This document shows, piece after piece, positions 34,789 to 46,417 of a stretch of 64,000 bases of DNA. Position numbers and translations under genes: made by a program. The DNA is taken from contig BCIG01000020.1 in assembly GCA_001599915.1 (NCBI GenBank), positions 310,001 through 374,000 of the forward strand, in the 5' to 3' direction. Numbering within the stretch: position 1 is the stretch's first letter; each line of letters starts with the position of its first letter. Under the pieces are notes generated by a model. It was not told the origin of the DNA and did no database searches. It was given only the letters and a program-made list of their open reading frames with translations. Origin of the DNA: Symbiotaphrina buchneri. Taxonomy: Eukaryota > Ascomycota > Symbiotaphrinales > Symbiotaphrinaceae.

Positions 34789-35234
34789 ATGAGTACGTAA
34801 ATTCTCTTAGCTCCTATTGCTTTTTTTAGACACTGACTGCCGTCTTCACAGAGATAGATTTGCAATGCGCATCCAATTTCGTAGTCACGCTGTCAGTCGA
34901 GGATGTCGCTATCGCCCCTATCGATTTACGCTACCTTGGTGGCTGCGAGACTCTCTTCCCAACCACCGCACCGCAAGCCCAACAACACCATCAGGAAGAG
35001 TCGCCAAGCCTAGTAATCTGTAAGTCGAAGCTGCAGGCGAGTACACCGACCGCTTTGGGATACCTAATTATAGGTCAAGAGATCTTCTGTCCGCCTTCGT
35101 CACCTTCTTCGACCCGGTTGCAGAAACTCGGCGTGGCTTCAGCCCTACAGAAGTTGGACATGCAAGAGTTGATATCATATTTGCGAAGGATCAAACAATC
35201 ACCCGGATGGATAGTACATTATAAGAAGGGTTGA
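34789..35234 (+). CDS. Doubtful small spliced gene
   Basis: Canonical splice signals are present: a GTACGT/GTAAAT donor at about 34,793, a TTTTTTTAG acceptor at 34,829, then a GTAAGT donor at 35,020 and TATAG acceptor at 35,073. Two readings fit. In one, ATGA joins at 34,830 and gives a basic 114-residue protein ending ITRMDSTL at 35,224. In the other frame, the exon reads TLTAVFTEIDLQCASNFVV and ends SPGWIVHYKKG at 35,234; this looks more protein-like but lacks an ATG that I can find. I recognise neither. Treat it as a candidate locus only. Confidence 0.3.
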
Positions 35235-35315
35235 TCAACCCGGGATGTCTAATCTGACATTGTCATCACTCGTTCTTTGCCTGCTATCACACTCGTTAGA
35301 TCGTCGCCCCTAAAC

Positions 35316-37081
35316 ATGAAGTTTCAAGCGGGATTCCTCGCCACCGGCCTTCTGGCCACTCTGGTGTCTGCTCAGACTACCACGGACACTGCTACCACTG
35401 ATTCCTCATCCACGGTTTCATCTTCAACTGCGTATTATGGCAACACAACCACGGCCTCCACGACTACTACCTCCGCTCTTGGAGGAGCCAGCGTTTCAGC
35501 CCCTCCTGCTGCAGCAGCCACGATAGTCATCTCGGTGAACGTCCCTGTCTCTAAACGAGGCAAGCGTCAGACCACTTTGACTTCCGGCACAAACTACATC
35601 ACCTTCGTCAATGGTGTGGCGACGCTCTCGACTTCCCAGGCTGATGCTGCTACCTTTGCCATCACTGCGGGCGTGCTCTTCAGCGACGGAGAGTATATTG
35701 GAGCTTCGGCGGCCGACTTGGCCATTGGATATGGGGCCGTGAGCCTTTCAGGCACCCCACCTGCAATTGATACCACCTGGGCCGCTCCAATTGGCTCAGC
35801 GGCAACCTTCACGAACACCACCTTCACTTACGGTGGCGGATCAGCGGTCTTCTGTGCTCAGAGCGATGGCACCCTGGTTGCGCAATACACCGCCGCTGCT
35901 GCAGACTGCGTCTCGGTTTCGCTCGAAGCTCAATCAGCCGGTAAGGCCTACACTTCCTCTACTTATATACATAGTTGTTGCTGACCAAGTTGCAAGCTAC
36001 GACCACCTCCTCCAGCATGGCTAGCTCAACTACCTCCAGCATGGTCAACTCAACGACTACCATGATGAACACCACATCCTCTGCAACTGGTTACATGAAC
36101 TCCACCAGCCTCTCAAGCACCGCCACCGCCACTGCTAGCGCCCTGCCCAGCAATGCCGCTTTCCTCGTCATCGCCAACTCGGCTGCTGCCAAGTACCGTC
36201 GTCGGACTACCGCTGGATCCTTCGTCAACGCTGCAGGTTTCGTCACCGCTGACTGTGCCGATGGTGCCATCTTCACTGCTGCTGCCAATGGCCAACTCTT
36301 CAGCAACGGAAACGCTATCTCCACCGATGCTGGTGTCGCATATGCGCCTTTCGTGGGCAACGCTGTTGTTGGCGCTATCAGCACTGTCTTCGAGCTTGCC
36401 GGCGGCGACTTGGAGTGGGTGAACGCGGCCTTCACCAACGGTGCTGCTGAATTCTGCGAGCTTCCTACCGGCCAGGTTGTGTCTGTCTTCAACGTGGACG
36501 AGGCCCCGGCTGACTGCACGGCGATCACGCTGTCCATTGTGTCCGCATCCGTGTGCCCCAGCGCTACGAACACGGCTGCCGCCGCCACCGCCACCACCAC
36601 CATCACGCAGAACATCTATGACCTCTTCCACGACAATGTCATCAACTACTTCTCCTGCGAAAACTGCGCGTTCTACTACGTCAAGCTCTGCAGCACCTGC
36701 CCCATTCAAGAGGTGTCGGCTTCCAACAACATCTTCTCCACCCAGGCTTGCGATAGCTGCCCTGTGTCAGTGATGCAGATCGATACCCCCACCGTCACCA
36801 GCACGACCTCTACTGCTGAGGGCGAGTGCGGCTCGGCCGTTTACTCCGAGCCAAGCTGCGTCTCCTGCCCCTCAAGCACTGGCACCGCTACTACCAAGGC
36901 GACCGCCGGTGGTTCCACCGCTACCGGCTCCTCCTCTTCGGGGTCTGGCAGCTCTTCCGGAAGCTCCACCTCGAACGAGAGCGGATCTTCTTCGAGCTCC
37001 AAGTACACCGGTGAGGGTTCTGGTCTCAAGGCCCCTTCGGCATTTGCGGCTCTCTTCGCTGCCATGGTCGTCCTTTTCTAA
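35316..37081 (+). CDS. GPI-anchored Ser/Thr-rich cell-surface protein
   Basis: I read join(35316..35940, 35997..37081), 569 residues. A signal peptide is clear (MKFQAGFLATGLLATLVSAQ). Thr/Ser-rich, probably heavily glycosylated linkers separate two related globular modules, one with FVNGVATLSTSQADAATFAI and LFSDGEYIG, the other with FVNAAGFVTADCADGAIFTA and LFSNGNAIS, so the protein arose by internal duplication. Kex2-like KR sites occur (SKRGKRQ). A Cys-rich part follows (FSCENCAFYYVKLCSTCP, ACDSCPVSV). The C terminus has a Ser/Gly-rich spacer, probable omega site and hydrophobic tail APSAFAALFAAMVVLF, diagnostic of GPI anchoring. A cell-wall or adhesin-like role is likely, but not proved. 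Confidence 0.85.
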
Positions 37082-37346
37082 GGATAGAATGATCTCTCCT
37101 TGTTTGTGTCTGATTGGCAAAGGATAAGATGCAAGCAAGATGCGCCTCTACTGGACCGACCAGGACGGGTACGAACTCCCAAAGAGCGATTTTTGACATT
37201 CAATGTGGCTGTATCTACTAGAACCTAGCCTAATGTTTAATATGGCCCCTAAGGCCACCGTACTAATAATAACTACTGAGCACTCGACTGCGAGGAACAT
37301 TGCCCAATATACCGTGAAATGATCATAGAATGATCGCCTAACAAGT

Positions 37347-38569
37347 CTAATCGATGGTGACTACAAGTTTGCCAAAATGCTTCTGGTCCCACATGTACTA
37401 TGAAGGGGATCAGTGAATGACCTTGTCAAATAGCTCGCGCCTGCAGGCTGTTGCTTACCTGGTATGCATCCTTGAGCTGCTCGAGCTTGAACACCTTCTT
37501 GTCCACGACGGGCTTGATATTGTTGGCCTCGATGGCACGGTTCATGGCCTCGAACTGGAGCCTGCTGCCAACGATGACCCCTCTCACCGTACACTGATGC
37601 TGCAGGCAATCCAGGAACGTGGGTTGCTTGTCCGTCTGGCCTACGAGAAATCCAATGATGGTGATCAGTCCTTCCATCCTCACCGCCTCCAAGCTTTGGG
37701 CCAGTGTCTTGGGCCCTCCCACTTCGACCACGTGCGTCACTCCTTCCTTGTCGGCCGTGAGGCTCTTGGCGGTCTTCCCCCAGTTGGGGTCCTCCTTGTA
37801 GTTGATCACATGATGAGCTCCCAGCTTCTTCAGCGTCTCGGCCTTCTCCTTGGACGACGTCGTGGCGATAACTCGGGCCCCGGCAGCAAGCGCAAACTGC
37901 AGTGCGAAGATGGAGACACCACCAGTACCCTGCGTCAGAACTGTGTCGCCTGGCATGAGCGGCTTGATGCCGTATAGAGCGTCCCATGCCGTCACCGCCG
38001 CGCAGGACAGAGTGCTGCCCTCCTCATAACTGAGGTTCGAGGGCATCGTCACCAAGCCCTCCTCGTTGAAGACGCCGTATTCCCGGAGGGTGCCATCGAG
38101 AAGACCGCCCAATCCAGATGCGACGGTCTTGGAGTTGAGGGGTCCAGCCAGGTGCTTCTGATTGAAGAGGGTCAGGACCTTGTCGCCTTTCTGGAATCGG
38201 GACACGCTCTCCCCGACAGCGATGACCTCCCCAGCGCCGTCGCTACCTGGAGTGACGCCATCCCTTGTACCTATCGGACACTTTTTAGATGTATATTCAG
38301 ACCCGATGATGATGCCGCAGCAGACCTACCGAATGGGTATTGTCCCTATTTTTTGATCAGCCAGCGTCCGCGCAGAGATGAGCGCAAGGAGGGACGGTGC
38401 ATACCTTTGCGATGATGAGATCCCGGTAGTTGAGCGAGGCAGCATGGAACTGAACGAGGACATCGTTCTGTCCTAGTTTGGGGAGCGGGGCTGAGGCATG
38501 CCACTTGAGGTTGTCGAAGCTGCCCGATCCCTCAACGGTCCACTTCTTGGTGCTTGTAGGGATTGACAT
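37347..38569 (-). CDS. Quinone oxidoreductase / alcohol dehydrogenase-like MDR protein
   Basis: Medium-chain dehydrogenase/reductase using NAD(P)H. I read complement(37347..37397, 37459..38270, 38330..38345, 38405..38569), 347 residues, all in phase. One exon is only 16 bp and encodes GQYPFG. The N-terminal GroES-like domain has LVQFHAASLNYRDLIIAK and TPGSDGAGEVIAVGESVSRF. The Rossmann domain has VLTQGTGGVSIFALQFALAA, and the later YKEDPNW and VVEVGGPKTLAQSLEAVR match zinc-independent family members. The protein ends HFGKLVVTID, the usual C-terminal motif. The start at 38569 (MSIPTSTKKW) is preferred; the frame runs upstream into a MITE. The substrate is unknown. Confidence 0.85.
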
Positions 38570-38690
38570 GTTGTTTCTTGATGCTACGGTAGAAGCCGAT
38601 GGAGCTATTTGTTGGCGTATAGGGTCACAGAGGGGCAGGGATGTGGGAGAAGCAAGAGGGGCGAGGGACGAGAGATCGGTCATATATATA

Positions 38691-39023
38691 ATAGAGAGGT
38701 TTCTCAACGAATTATTCGATGTCGTTCTCTAGTAAATTTTAGCGTAGTTTGACATCGACTAGTTGCAAGTCGATCCCGATCGAATAATTGAGGTTTCTCT
38801 ACAACTTGTACGAGCCAAGCCGCTTGATACTAATACAGACCTACGGGCGATCGAATATTGAATATTCGATTAATCGAATAATCGCAAGTCGATCTCTTAG
38901 AGATTGACTTGACGCTATACTGAATCGAATAGGTGGTGTGGAGCAGGTGGGTCAAAAAGTGGGCGCGGAATCAGTTTTTCCGGTTTGAACGACATCGAAT
39001 AATTCGTTGAGAAACCTCTCTAT
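38691..39023. mobile_element. 333-bp MITE with 37-bp perfect inverted repeats (TA target)
   Basis: Arms at 38691-38727 and 38987-39023 are perfect reverse complements over 37 bp, beginning ATAGAGAGGTTTCTCAACGA. TA dinucleotides flank both ends (38689-38690 and 39024-39025). There is no coding capacity. The interior carries further short self-complementary runs built on TCGAATATTCGA. TA target, short length and TIRs fit a Tc1/mariner-type MITE. It lies 122 bp upstream of the quinone oxidoreductase start codon. Confidence 0.85.
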
Positions 39024-42000
39024 TATTCTTCCACCTGTCGAAAGCAACAGGACATCTATGGTTTCTTACAAACCAGCCGGGCAGTGACAGCACTATGATA
39101 ATGGCTCACGCAATCGCCGTGCCGTCGGGCTTCCTCTATGCATTTGTAACGAGAATCCTCATTATTAATGACTCCGTTGCTGGTTGAAGGGGCTTCATTT
39201 GGATTGTCCTGACATGCCTCGTTCCCCGCAAGGTCTAGTTGCCGGGCGCCTTGCAGTTGCCGAGCGGCTTCAGATGCCGAGCACGAGCTGCTGCCGGACC
39301 TCTAGGAGCTGTTCTCGAGTCCTCGACCACTCCACGATTCACATCACAGCAAGATCATGACTGGTGAAAGCAGTCGCCGTCGCCGTTCGACTGATTTCCA
39401 AGAAGCTTAAGGACGACTTAATCTCAGGAGCCCAGCAGCAACCATTCGTAGGAACAGGGCAAGCGCGCGGGCGGAGCTGGGCGGAGCTTGGCGGAGTTTA
39501 AATGTTTTAAGACCGCCATGATCCTCCAGGGGTTGCCAGGTGAAGACTCGAAGTGTAGGAACGCAGTAGTGATAAAGCAGCCTGCTCGCCTGCATTACAA
39601 TTTATTATTGCTTACACTTTCGCAAGAACTCGGTGAGTTGCTGATTGACCAGTCCTTGTATTGTAAGACTCAGGGGGGTGAGGTGGGCTCATGTCTGTGC
39701 TGTACGATACTTTTGCAGAGACATCTTTGAATCCTTTCCCATCACCTAGTGGGCAACCAGCAGCAGTTCTAGGTTGTCAGATGGCGATGGCTCGACAATA
39801 ATGCCTCATGCGAGCGGAGGTGGATAGGCGTGCTGTGGAACGTTACAGACAGACAGCAGCTGAACTTCGCCCTTCGACCGAACCAGCGAACAATCGACAG
39901 ATTGAAGTATCGTTGTGATTGGCCCGGTCAGTCGGCAGCCATGACCACGAACCGGTGAATGGACGTAGACAGTATTTGGCCGATAGAAATTGCGAAATCG
40001 GAGGTGCATGATCTAGGAAAGGAATACGGGACCGTAAAGAAGCGAGCAAGATACGAGCAAGATACGAGCAGAGCCATCTGCAGCCTCTATTTTCGAGGCC
40101 TCCGCCAGGAGAAACAGATAATATGGAGAGAAGCCCTCATCTTCTACGGCACTGTAGGAAGCTACGGTCGTCTGGAGTGATCTGGGCCGGTTGTACCGGA
40201 GGGACATGGCCAGGTCACCTGCCCGCCGCCCTTGCGGATGGCTTAAGCCACAAAGGCAATAAATACAGGTCGCCAAAATCAACGAGTGCCTCTCTTGCTT
40301 GTATGCCGAATTAGGCTTTTCTATTTTCATTCACATTACTTATAGAATCTCGTTTGATTTCTTTTCAATTACATCTTATGCACTATATATTTTAATTGGA
40401 CTTATTTTTTATCGAAAATCACTCATTAACATATTTACGGGAGTAGCAAGATGCTTCAACAACTACGAGATATTCGTCGATGCCGCTCGTTAAGGTGCGA
40501 TAGTACTTTGTGCTTCTGGCGTGGAGCAGAGTGAGGACACCAGCCTGCTGCCACGTTTCTTGGGTGTTGCTCCAGTTCCTGATCGACGGACGCCGATAGG
40601 CGCGGCAGACAACCGTGCTCAGATCATCATTCTGCAACGGCTACGGTAGGTACTGCAGCTGAGCAGAGCTTGTCTTTACGAAGCCGCGCTCTTCGAAAAG
40701 AGAGCCTCACCACAGCGGCACAGCGGCGCAGCCAATGGGCCTTGGACATGCTGCAACGAGGAGCGATGTTACTGTAGGTACCCAGCGAATGCGGGGAACG
40801 GCACGCATGGACCGTGGGTGGGATTGTCGTCCGATGCATGGCCGTGGGAACTGGTCGAAATTTCCCCGCTCCGTGGCTTGCTTTGAACCAAAAGCCCTTG
40901 GGCGGTGAAGCAAGGTGAGATGAGCGGTGATCGCAGGAAATCGGTCCGACAATGGACGGGCACGGTGAATGGTAGAATAATCGGTATGGAGCCCTGGAGA
41001 AAGGAGGGATTGCGGGGTCTAGCAGCTAGCTTGCGCATGAAGGGAACGAAAAAGGAGCAATGACCGTCACACAATTACTCCCCCTGGCAGATGCTTGAAA
41101 GCTGCATTGCTCAATTCTTTTCGTGGTGCTCGGTAAGATGTTGAGAGGTAACACGATGATCCTTGTCGGTCATCCCGTCATCGTTAAACGAGTGAACTCA
41201 ATAAGGTAATAATGTACCTCCTACCTCCTACCTCCTACCTCCTACCTTAACCCTCTCTCACTTGCCTTCCATAAGGTGAAGTACCTTACATTACGTGCCC
41301 GTGCAGGACATCCGTAAGGTACCTTGCCTTACCTTTCTTTTCCTCAAGGTACCTCGGGCTTCATAATCCCCAACTACCGAAAGTGCTTCCCTTGTACTCC
41401 GTCACTGATACCTTACTGGAAGATACCTTCCCTTCCTGAAGGTACCTGATCTCTGACCTAATCACGTTATTCATTTCGACTCCGCACTCGACTCGGCGAG
41501 AAAGCACAGATTTCATGATGATAATATTAATAAATAATTGTACGAGGAAATTAAAAGATCACTTTCGCAGGCAGTACCACAGCAGCTGAGGTATATGCTT
41601 CTCGTCCCCCAGCTGCTGCAGTGTGCGCGCATCTCATGATTATTATCTTGCCCCCTCCACCTGCCCCAGCTTTTCTCGAAAAAGCCTTATGCGACTAGCG
41701 GCTGCCCACGGCTTTAGAGGTACCGTGCCTTAGCTTTTCTCACACCGTTCCCTCTCCGTCACCTGAGGTAACTACCGCGACCATATACATATGTCTGGAT
41801 CGACCTGAAGCGTAGCTGGGCGTCCTTTTCCGTTTTCATTTCCGCTTTCCATCTGTCGACGATCCATTCTTCTCGGACCTGCAGAGCAGCAATACTCCGG
41901 CGAGGCCGGGCTCCAACCGGACACAATCTTGACAGTTTCCTAGGGACGCATACCATCTTGCCCGTCCGTTTTGTCTGTAGCTGTTGCGTTCACACCGAGA

Positions 42001-42043
42001 ACGCCCCGCTACCCGACATACGTCCCATGGGTCGCGCGCTGCA
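39024..42043. other. 3-kb gene-free region upstream of xlnR
   Basis: No credible gene on either strand. An AT-rich patch lies at about 40,310-40,440. From about 41,200 to 41,760 there is a dense cluster of ACCTT/AAGGT motifs, many as AAGGTACCT palindromes, followed by a CT-rich stretch before the xlnR start. A long upstream region would suit a regulatory gene, but that is inference. Confidence 0.5.
41214..41248. repeat. Heptanucleotide tandem repeat (CTACCTC)n, five copies
   Basis: Five 7-bp units run head to tail; the first begins GTACCTC and the last ends CTACCTT. They lie inside the ACCTT-motif cluster upstream of xlnR. Confidence 0.8.
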
Positions 42044-45000
42044 ATGAGCGGAATGATATCGGCCGCCTATCCTCCTCCAAATGCGCCGCCTTCACTGCCG
42101 CCCACTCCTAATATGATGTCGCACGGGGTCTATCTGCAGCCGCAAAACTTGGCTCCATCGCCCTTGGATACCCTTGCGCAGGGCTCACAGTACGTGCAGC
42201 AATTGCAGCATCGATCCGCGCAGACTCACTACTTGACTTCCCCGACGAAAAGCCCGACCAAGAACAGGCATCATCCATATGGGAACGGGTTCGCGGGCTC
42301 GCCGAGTGCCGCTCGTAAGGCCGCTGGCGCTGAGGCTGGACATGGCTCGGAGACGAGTGGTGGCACAAATGTCAGAAGGAGGATAAGCAGAGCGTGTGAT
42401 CAATGCAACCAGCTGCGCACCAAATGCGACGGTAAGAATCCATGTGCGCATTGCGTAGGTAAGGAAAGCTGGAGTGATTTTACGACCATGTGTTCCTTGC
42501 ATCTAACTCCGGCTTTAGAGTTTGGCCTGCAGTGCGAATACGTCAGAGAGAGGAAGAAGCGAGGCAAAGCCTCTCGAAAAGATCTCGTTCAGCGTGAAGC
42601 CGCTGCTGCGGCCGCATTGACGGGTGGGAACAATGCGGGCCCAGGCAGTGTGCTCCCGCCCCATGATACAATATCAGCGTCAACCGTCCACGGCAACGCG
42701 CGGACCAACGGCCAAACGTCCGTCAACGACCTCCCACCTCCGCCTCTGCCAACTGGGCGGTCTCTTAGTGTTGGTAGCAGTATCCTGGGAAGCAATGGCT
42801 TATTGAATGATGTCGGTGCGATTGGCCGGACAGGTAGTCTAGGGAACCTGCACGAGATCTCCAACAGTGCCCCGATCAATCATCACCACCATCAGCAGTT
42901 ATCCAGCCAGCAGGAACACCTGATTGGCGAGAAGCCAAGCCACCAACAACAACGACAGGGAGCAGCTGAGAATCCCATCGGTTTAGGGCTGGCTGCACTC
43001 GGGCCTGTGCAGGATTTTGATGCTTCGGGACCTGTGCCTGGACCGGGGGTTCCCAACGGGATGCCATCACACTTACTTCCCAACAACTCGGGCAATCAAG
43101 CAGCCATGACCTCAATAAATCCCAGCCATATCACTGGTTACGCCGACAGGTCCTTCCCCATGCCGACCCCATCGAATCGTTTAACCCAAGTCCCTGGAAT
43201 GCCCTTCGGTACTGGAGAGTCCCCGATGACTGCTTGGCTCGGGGCTTCTCCCACGGCTGGGTCACCTGGCTGGCTCTCCTTACCGTCACCTTCAGCATCT
43301 GTTTATGATCAGCAGCAACAACAGTACAACAATAGCCCGGCCCAAGGCCTTCGATACCCTGTCCTACGTCCATTGTTACCATACATCTCCCAGATTCTGC
43401 CGGTTTCGTTAGCATGTGATCTGCTGGATTTATATTTTGCGAGTTCATCTTCGGCTTATATACGACCATTATCTCCATATCTCCTCGGATATGTGTTTCG
43501 AAAGCGCTCCTTCCTAAGTACGACTAATCCTCGTCCCTGCAGCTTAGCACTACTAGCCAGTATGCTCTGGGTAGGAGCTCAGACCAGTGAAGCTGCTTTC
43601 CTCACGTCTCCGCCTTCAGCCAGAGGAAGGGTATGTCAGAAGCTGCTTGAGCTTACTGTTGGTCTCCTGAAGCCTCTTATACATGGTCCTTCAAATGGTG
43701 AGGCCTTTCCGAATCCTGCCGGGACTGTGATGAATGGGGTTGCATTAGGCGGCTTGGGCGTCGCGAACCAGACCTCTGGGGATCAGCTGAACGGTCCCGA
43801 GGGAGCAGTAGGCGCAAGCGGCGCCCTCGATGACGTCGCCACTTATATGCACCTGGCCACCGTCGTCTCCGCCAGCGAGTACAAGGCCGCGAGTCTTAGA
43901 TGGTGGAACTGTGCTTGGACACTAGCTCGAGAACTGAAGCTCAATCGAGAGCTTCCCCCAAACCCCGCGCCTCCAGCGGAGACCAGAAAAGGGGGAGAAG
44001 GACATCAAGAGCTTGATGCAGAGGGCGAGGCTGATATTGATATGAACATAGCAGGAGCTGCTCAACAGTCCAATGGACTTGATGCCGCAAACTCTCCCGG
44101 TTTCGTAACAGAAGAGGAAAGAGAGGAAAGACGGAGAATATGGTGGCTACTCTACACCGTGGATCGCCATCTGGCTCTGTGTTACAACAGGCCACTATTC
44201 CTGCTTGACATGGAGTGTGATGGCTTACTACAACCAATGGATGACAAGGACTGGCAGGCAGGCAATTTCACGCGCGACACTTCCATATCAGCTACTGGCG
44301 AACCTTTGCACTACAGAAGGAGAGGGCCCACTTTCGAGTGTACTGGCCACAGTATATTCGGCTACTTCCTGCCTTTGATGACAATGCTAGGGGAGATTGT
44401 GGACCTGCACCATGCTCGCAATCATCCGCGCTTCGGCCTTGGATTTCGCAGTGCTAATGAATGGGATGACCAAGCCGCCGAAATCACTCGCCAACTGGAA
44501 GCTTATGGTCGCAGCCTAAGGGAATTTGAGGCTCGCCAGACGCTGAAGCTGCAAGACAATGCGGACAACAACCATGGTGCGGAGAATCCCGATGGAGGGT
44601 CTCCATCTGTGCGGTCCGCCGGTAGTGCTGGTTCTCGAATGACTGAGTCAATCATGCAGACCAAGATTGTCGTGGCCTATGGAACCCATGTAATGCACGT
44701 CCTGCATATCCTTCTCACCGGTAAATGGGATCCGATATCGCTGCTCGACGACAACGATCTTTGGATATCCTCACAGTCGTTTATCTCCGCTACTGGCCAT
44801 GCTGTGTCGGCAGCCGAAGCCATTGATGACATTCTCGACTATGATCCTGATCTCAGCTTTATGCCGTTCTTTTTCGGCATCTACCTCCTTCAGGGAAGCT
44901 TTCTCCTTCTGCTGATCGCGGACAAACTGCAAGGCGAGGCAAGTCCGAGCGTGGTGAAGGCTTGTGAAACCATTGTACGAGCCCATGAAGTATGTGTGGT

Positions 45001-45221
45001 CACGTTGAACACGGAATACCAGGTAAGGTTGCAATCACTGTTTCTCTCTATCGCAGACGTTGACGCTCTTGGTGAAGAGAAATTTCCGTAAGGTTATGCG
45101 CTCTGCTTTGGCACAAGTCCGCGGCCGCATCCCCGAAGACTTTGGCGAGCAACAACTACGACGTCGTGAAGTACTAGCGTTGTATCGATGGACAGGTGAT
45201 GGGACAGGACTCGCCCTGTAA
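42044..45221 (+). CDS. xlnR: Xylanolytic transcriptional activator XlnR (Zn2Cys6)
   Basis: Binuclear zinc-cluster activator of xylanase, cellulase and pentose-catabolic genes. I read join(42044..42458, 42519..45022, 45078..45221), 1,020 residues. The DNA-binding domain [20 protein letters not shown] continues to CAHC and [19 protein letters not shown]; its six Cys are residues 118, 121, 128, 134, 137 and 144. Both introns have CTAAC- or TTGAC-like branch sites. The fungal_trans regulatory region shows [51 protein letters not shown] and [20 protein letters not shown]. The C terminus [18 protein letters not shown] then TGDGTGLAL is the XlnR signature. The longer N terminus (Pro/Ser-rich) distinguishes it slightly from Aspergillus niger XlnR. 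Galacturonate-family paralogues are excluded by the C-terminal identity. Confidence 0.96.
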
Positions 45222-45502
45222 ATAGCGATGACTGGTTGGCGTTGTATGATATGATTTCTCCAATCGGATCAGGAGTTGGAAAGGAGCGTTGTTCTGGAGA
45301 AGCGAGATCATCTTCTCGTACAAAAGGAAGCTTCAGTTCTTCATCGAGGGTTGGCTATAACGAAATGGCGTTCCTGAAGCAGCTATACCCGGTGGCGTCA
45401 ATGTGAAAAGGGGTCTGCCTCCTCGCTTCTAGTTCGTAGATATGGACATCTGCTGTATGTACCTACGATTTATGCAGCGGACTTGGAGGGAATAATATTA
45501 TG

Positions 45503-46344
45503 TTAGTCTGTTTTGTTATACAGAGTCTGAACGTCCCGCACAAGGTCATGCGGTTCGTGACCTCTGTCACAGTCCTTCCATTTCCCTCCATCCCTGATGC
45601 ACCAGATCTTATCATCAAGCCTTACCTACACAAGATTCAGCAACTCCTTAAGGACGATGGGGAAGGGCGCTGTCCGCTTACTGTGCAGCTGAGGGTAACG
45701 CCTGCGCTTCGAGACCTGGAGACACTATCACGTAGCAAGCCTATGGCAAAGGCCCCGTCGTCTCTGCTGACGCACTCGTTCAGTTCGTCAAAGCTGATGC
45801 CGTGTTCCAGGGCGCAATCCTGCACCAGTTCTTTCTTGGGAATGTCGGCATAGTTCTCGGTCATGCACATGGTGAAGCCGAGGTAGATCTTCGGATCAGG
45901 GTAGAGGTTGGCCGCACACAGCTCCAACATGTTCCCCAGACACTCGGCCGGACCGTGCTTGCAGGCCACCCCGTCATCCTCGTCGGTGGGCGTTCCGATA
46001 TACGACAGCGTGAAGTTGACAAGCGGGGAGATGCGCTCCATGGCGGGAATCAGCAGGTCGTGCAGACAGTCGCGCGCATCGGGACATTTTGACATGATGT
46101 GTGCTTCCAGCTGAGGTTTAACCTGATCATCTGATGCCGGGTGCTCCGGCCTCACCACCCCGTTTTCAGTCCGGGACCAGGGACTACCAAAGGGGACGCC
46201 CGAACGCAGGAGGCCAAAGAGGATCAAGGCGCACAAGGCGCCGGCAAGGAAACGGGGTGCCAGGCGCCGCGGCGGTCGTGATGCCATTTGCCGAGCGCGA
46301 GGGAGAGGAAGGCGAAGTTCTCTTTCTCTGGCCTTCTCGTCCAT
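45503..46344 (-). CDS. GILT-family thiol reductase-like protein
   Basis: Related to gamma-interferon-inducible lysosomal thiol reductase. I read complement(45503..45625, 45682..46344), 261 residues. A basic N terminus is followed by one membrane anchor (FLAGALCALILFGLL), predicting a type II protein with a lumenal domain. The domain starts LEAHIMSKCPDARDCLHDLL; where animal GILT has C-x-x-C, here the two Cys are spaced C-x5-C. Then come VNFTLSYIGTPTDEDDGVAC with KHGPAECLGNMLELCAANLY (the GILT signature region), CALEHGISFDELNECVSRD and the C-terminal CIRDGGKWKDC. A mariner-like element begins 73 bp upstream of the start codon. Confidence 0.87.
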
Positions 46345-46417
46345 GGCAGTTGATGTTCTGGATGGATGACTTGTTGAATGATTGACAATGCACAACGTAC
46401 AATGTACGGAAGCAATA

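Noticed and set aside
38570-38707. Longer N terminus for the quinone oxidoreductase, starting in the MITE
   Set aside because: The extension is low in complexity, begins inside the transposon, and the family starts near MSIPTSTKKW.
39407-40637. Several frames of 60-105 residues in the 39-41-kb gap
   Set aside because: They overlap on both strands, lack protein-like composition and splice context, and none resembles a known domain.
45023-45056. 34-bp intron ending at TCGCAG in xlnR
   Set aside because: It would add residues absent from XlnR proteins. Using the AG at 45077 gives a 55-bp intron and restores the expected [16 protein letters not shown] sequence.
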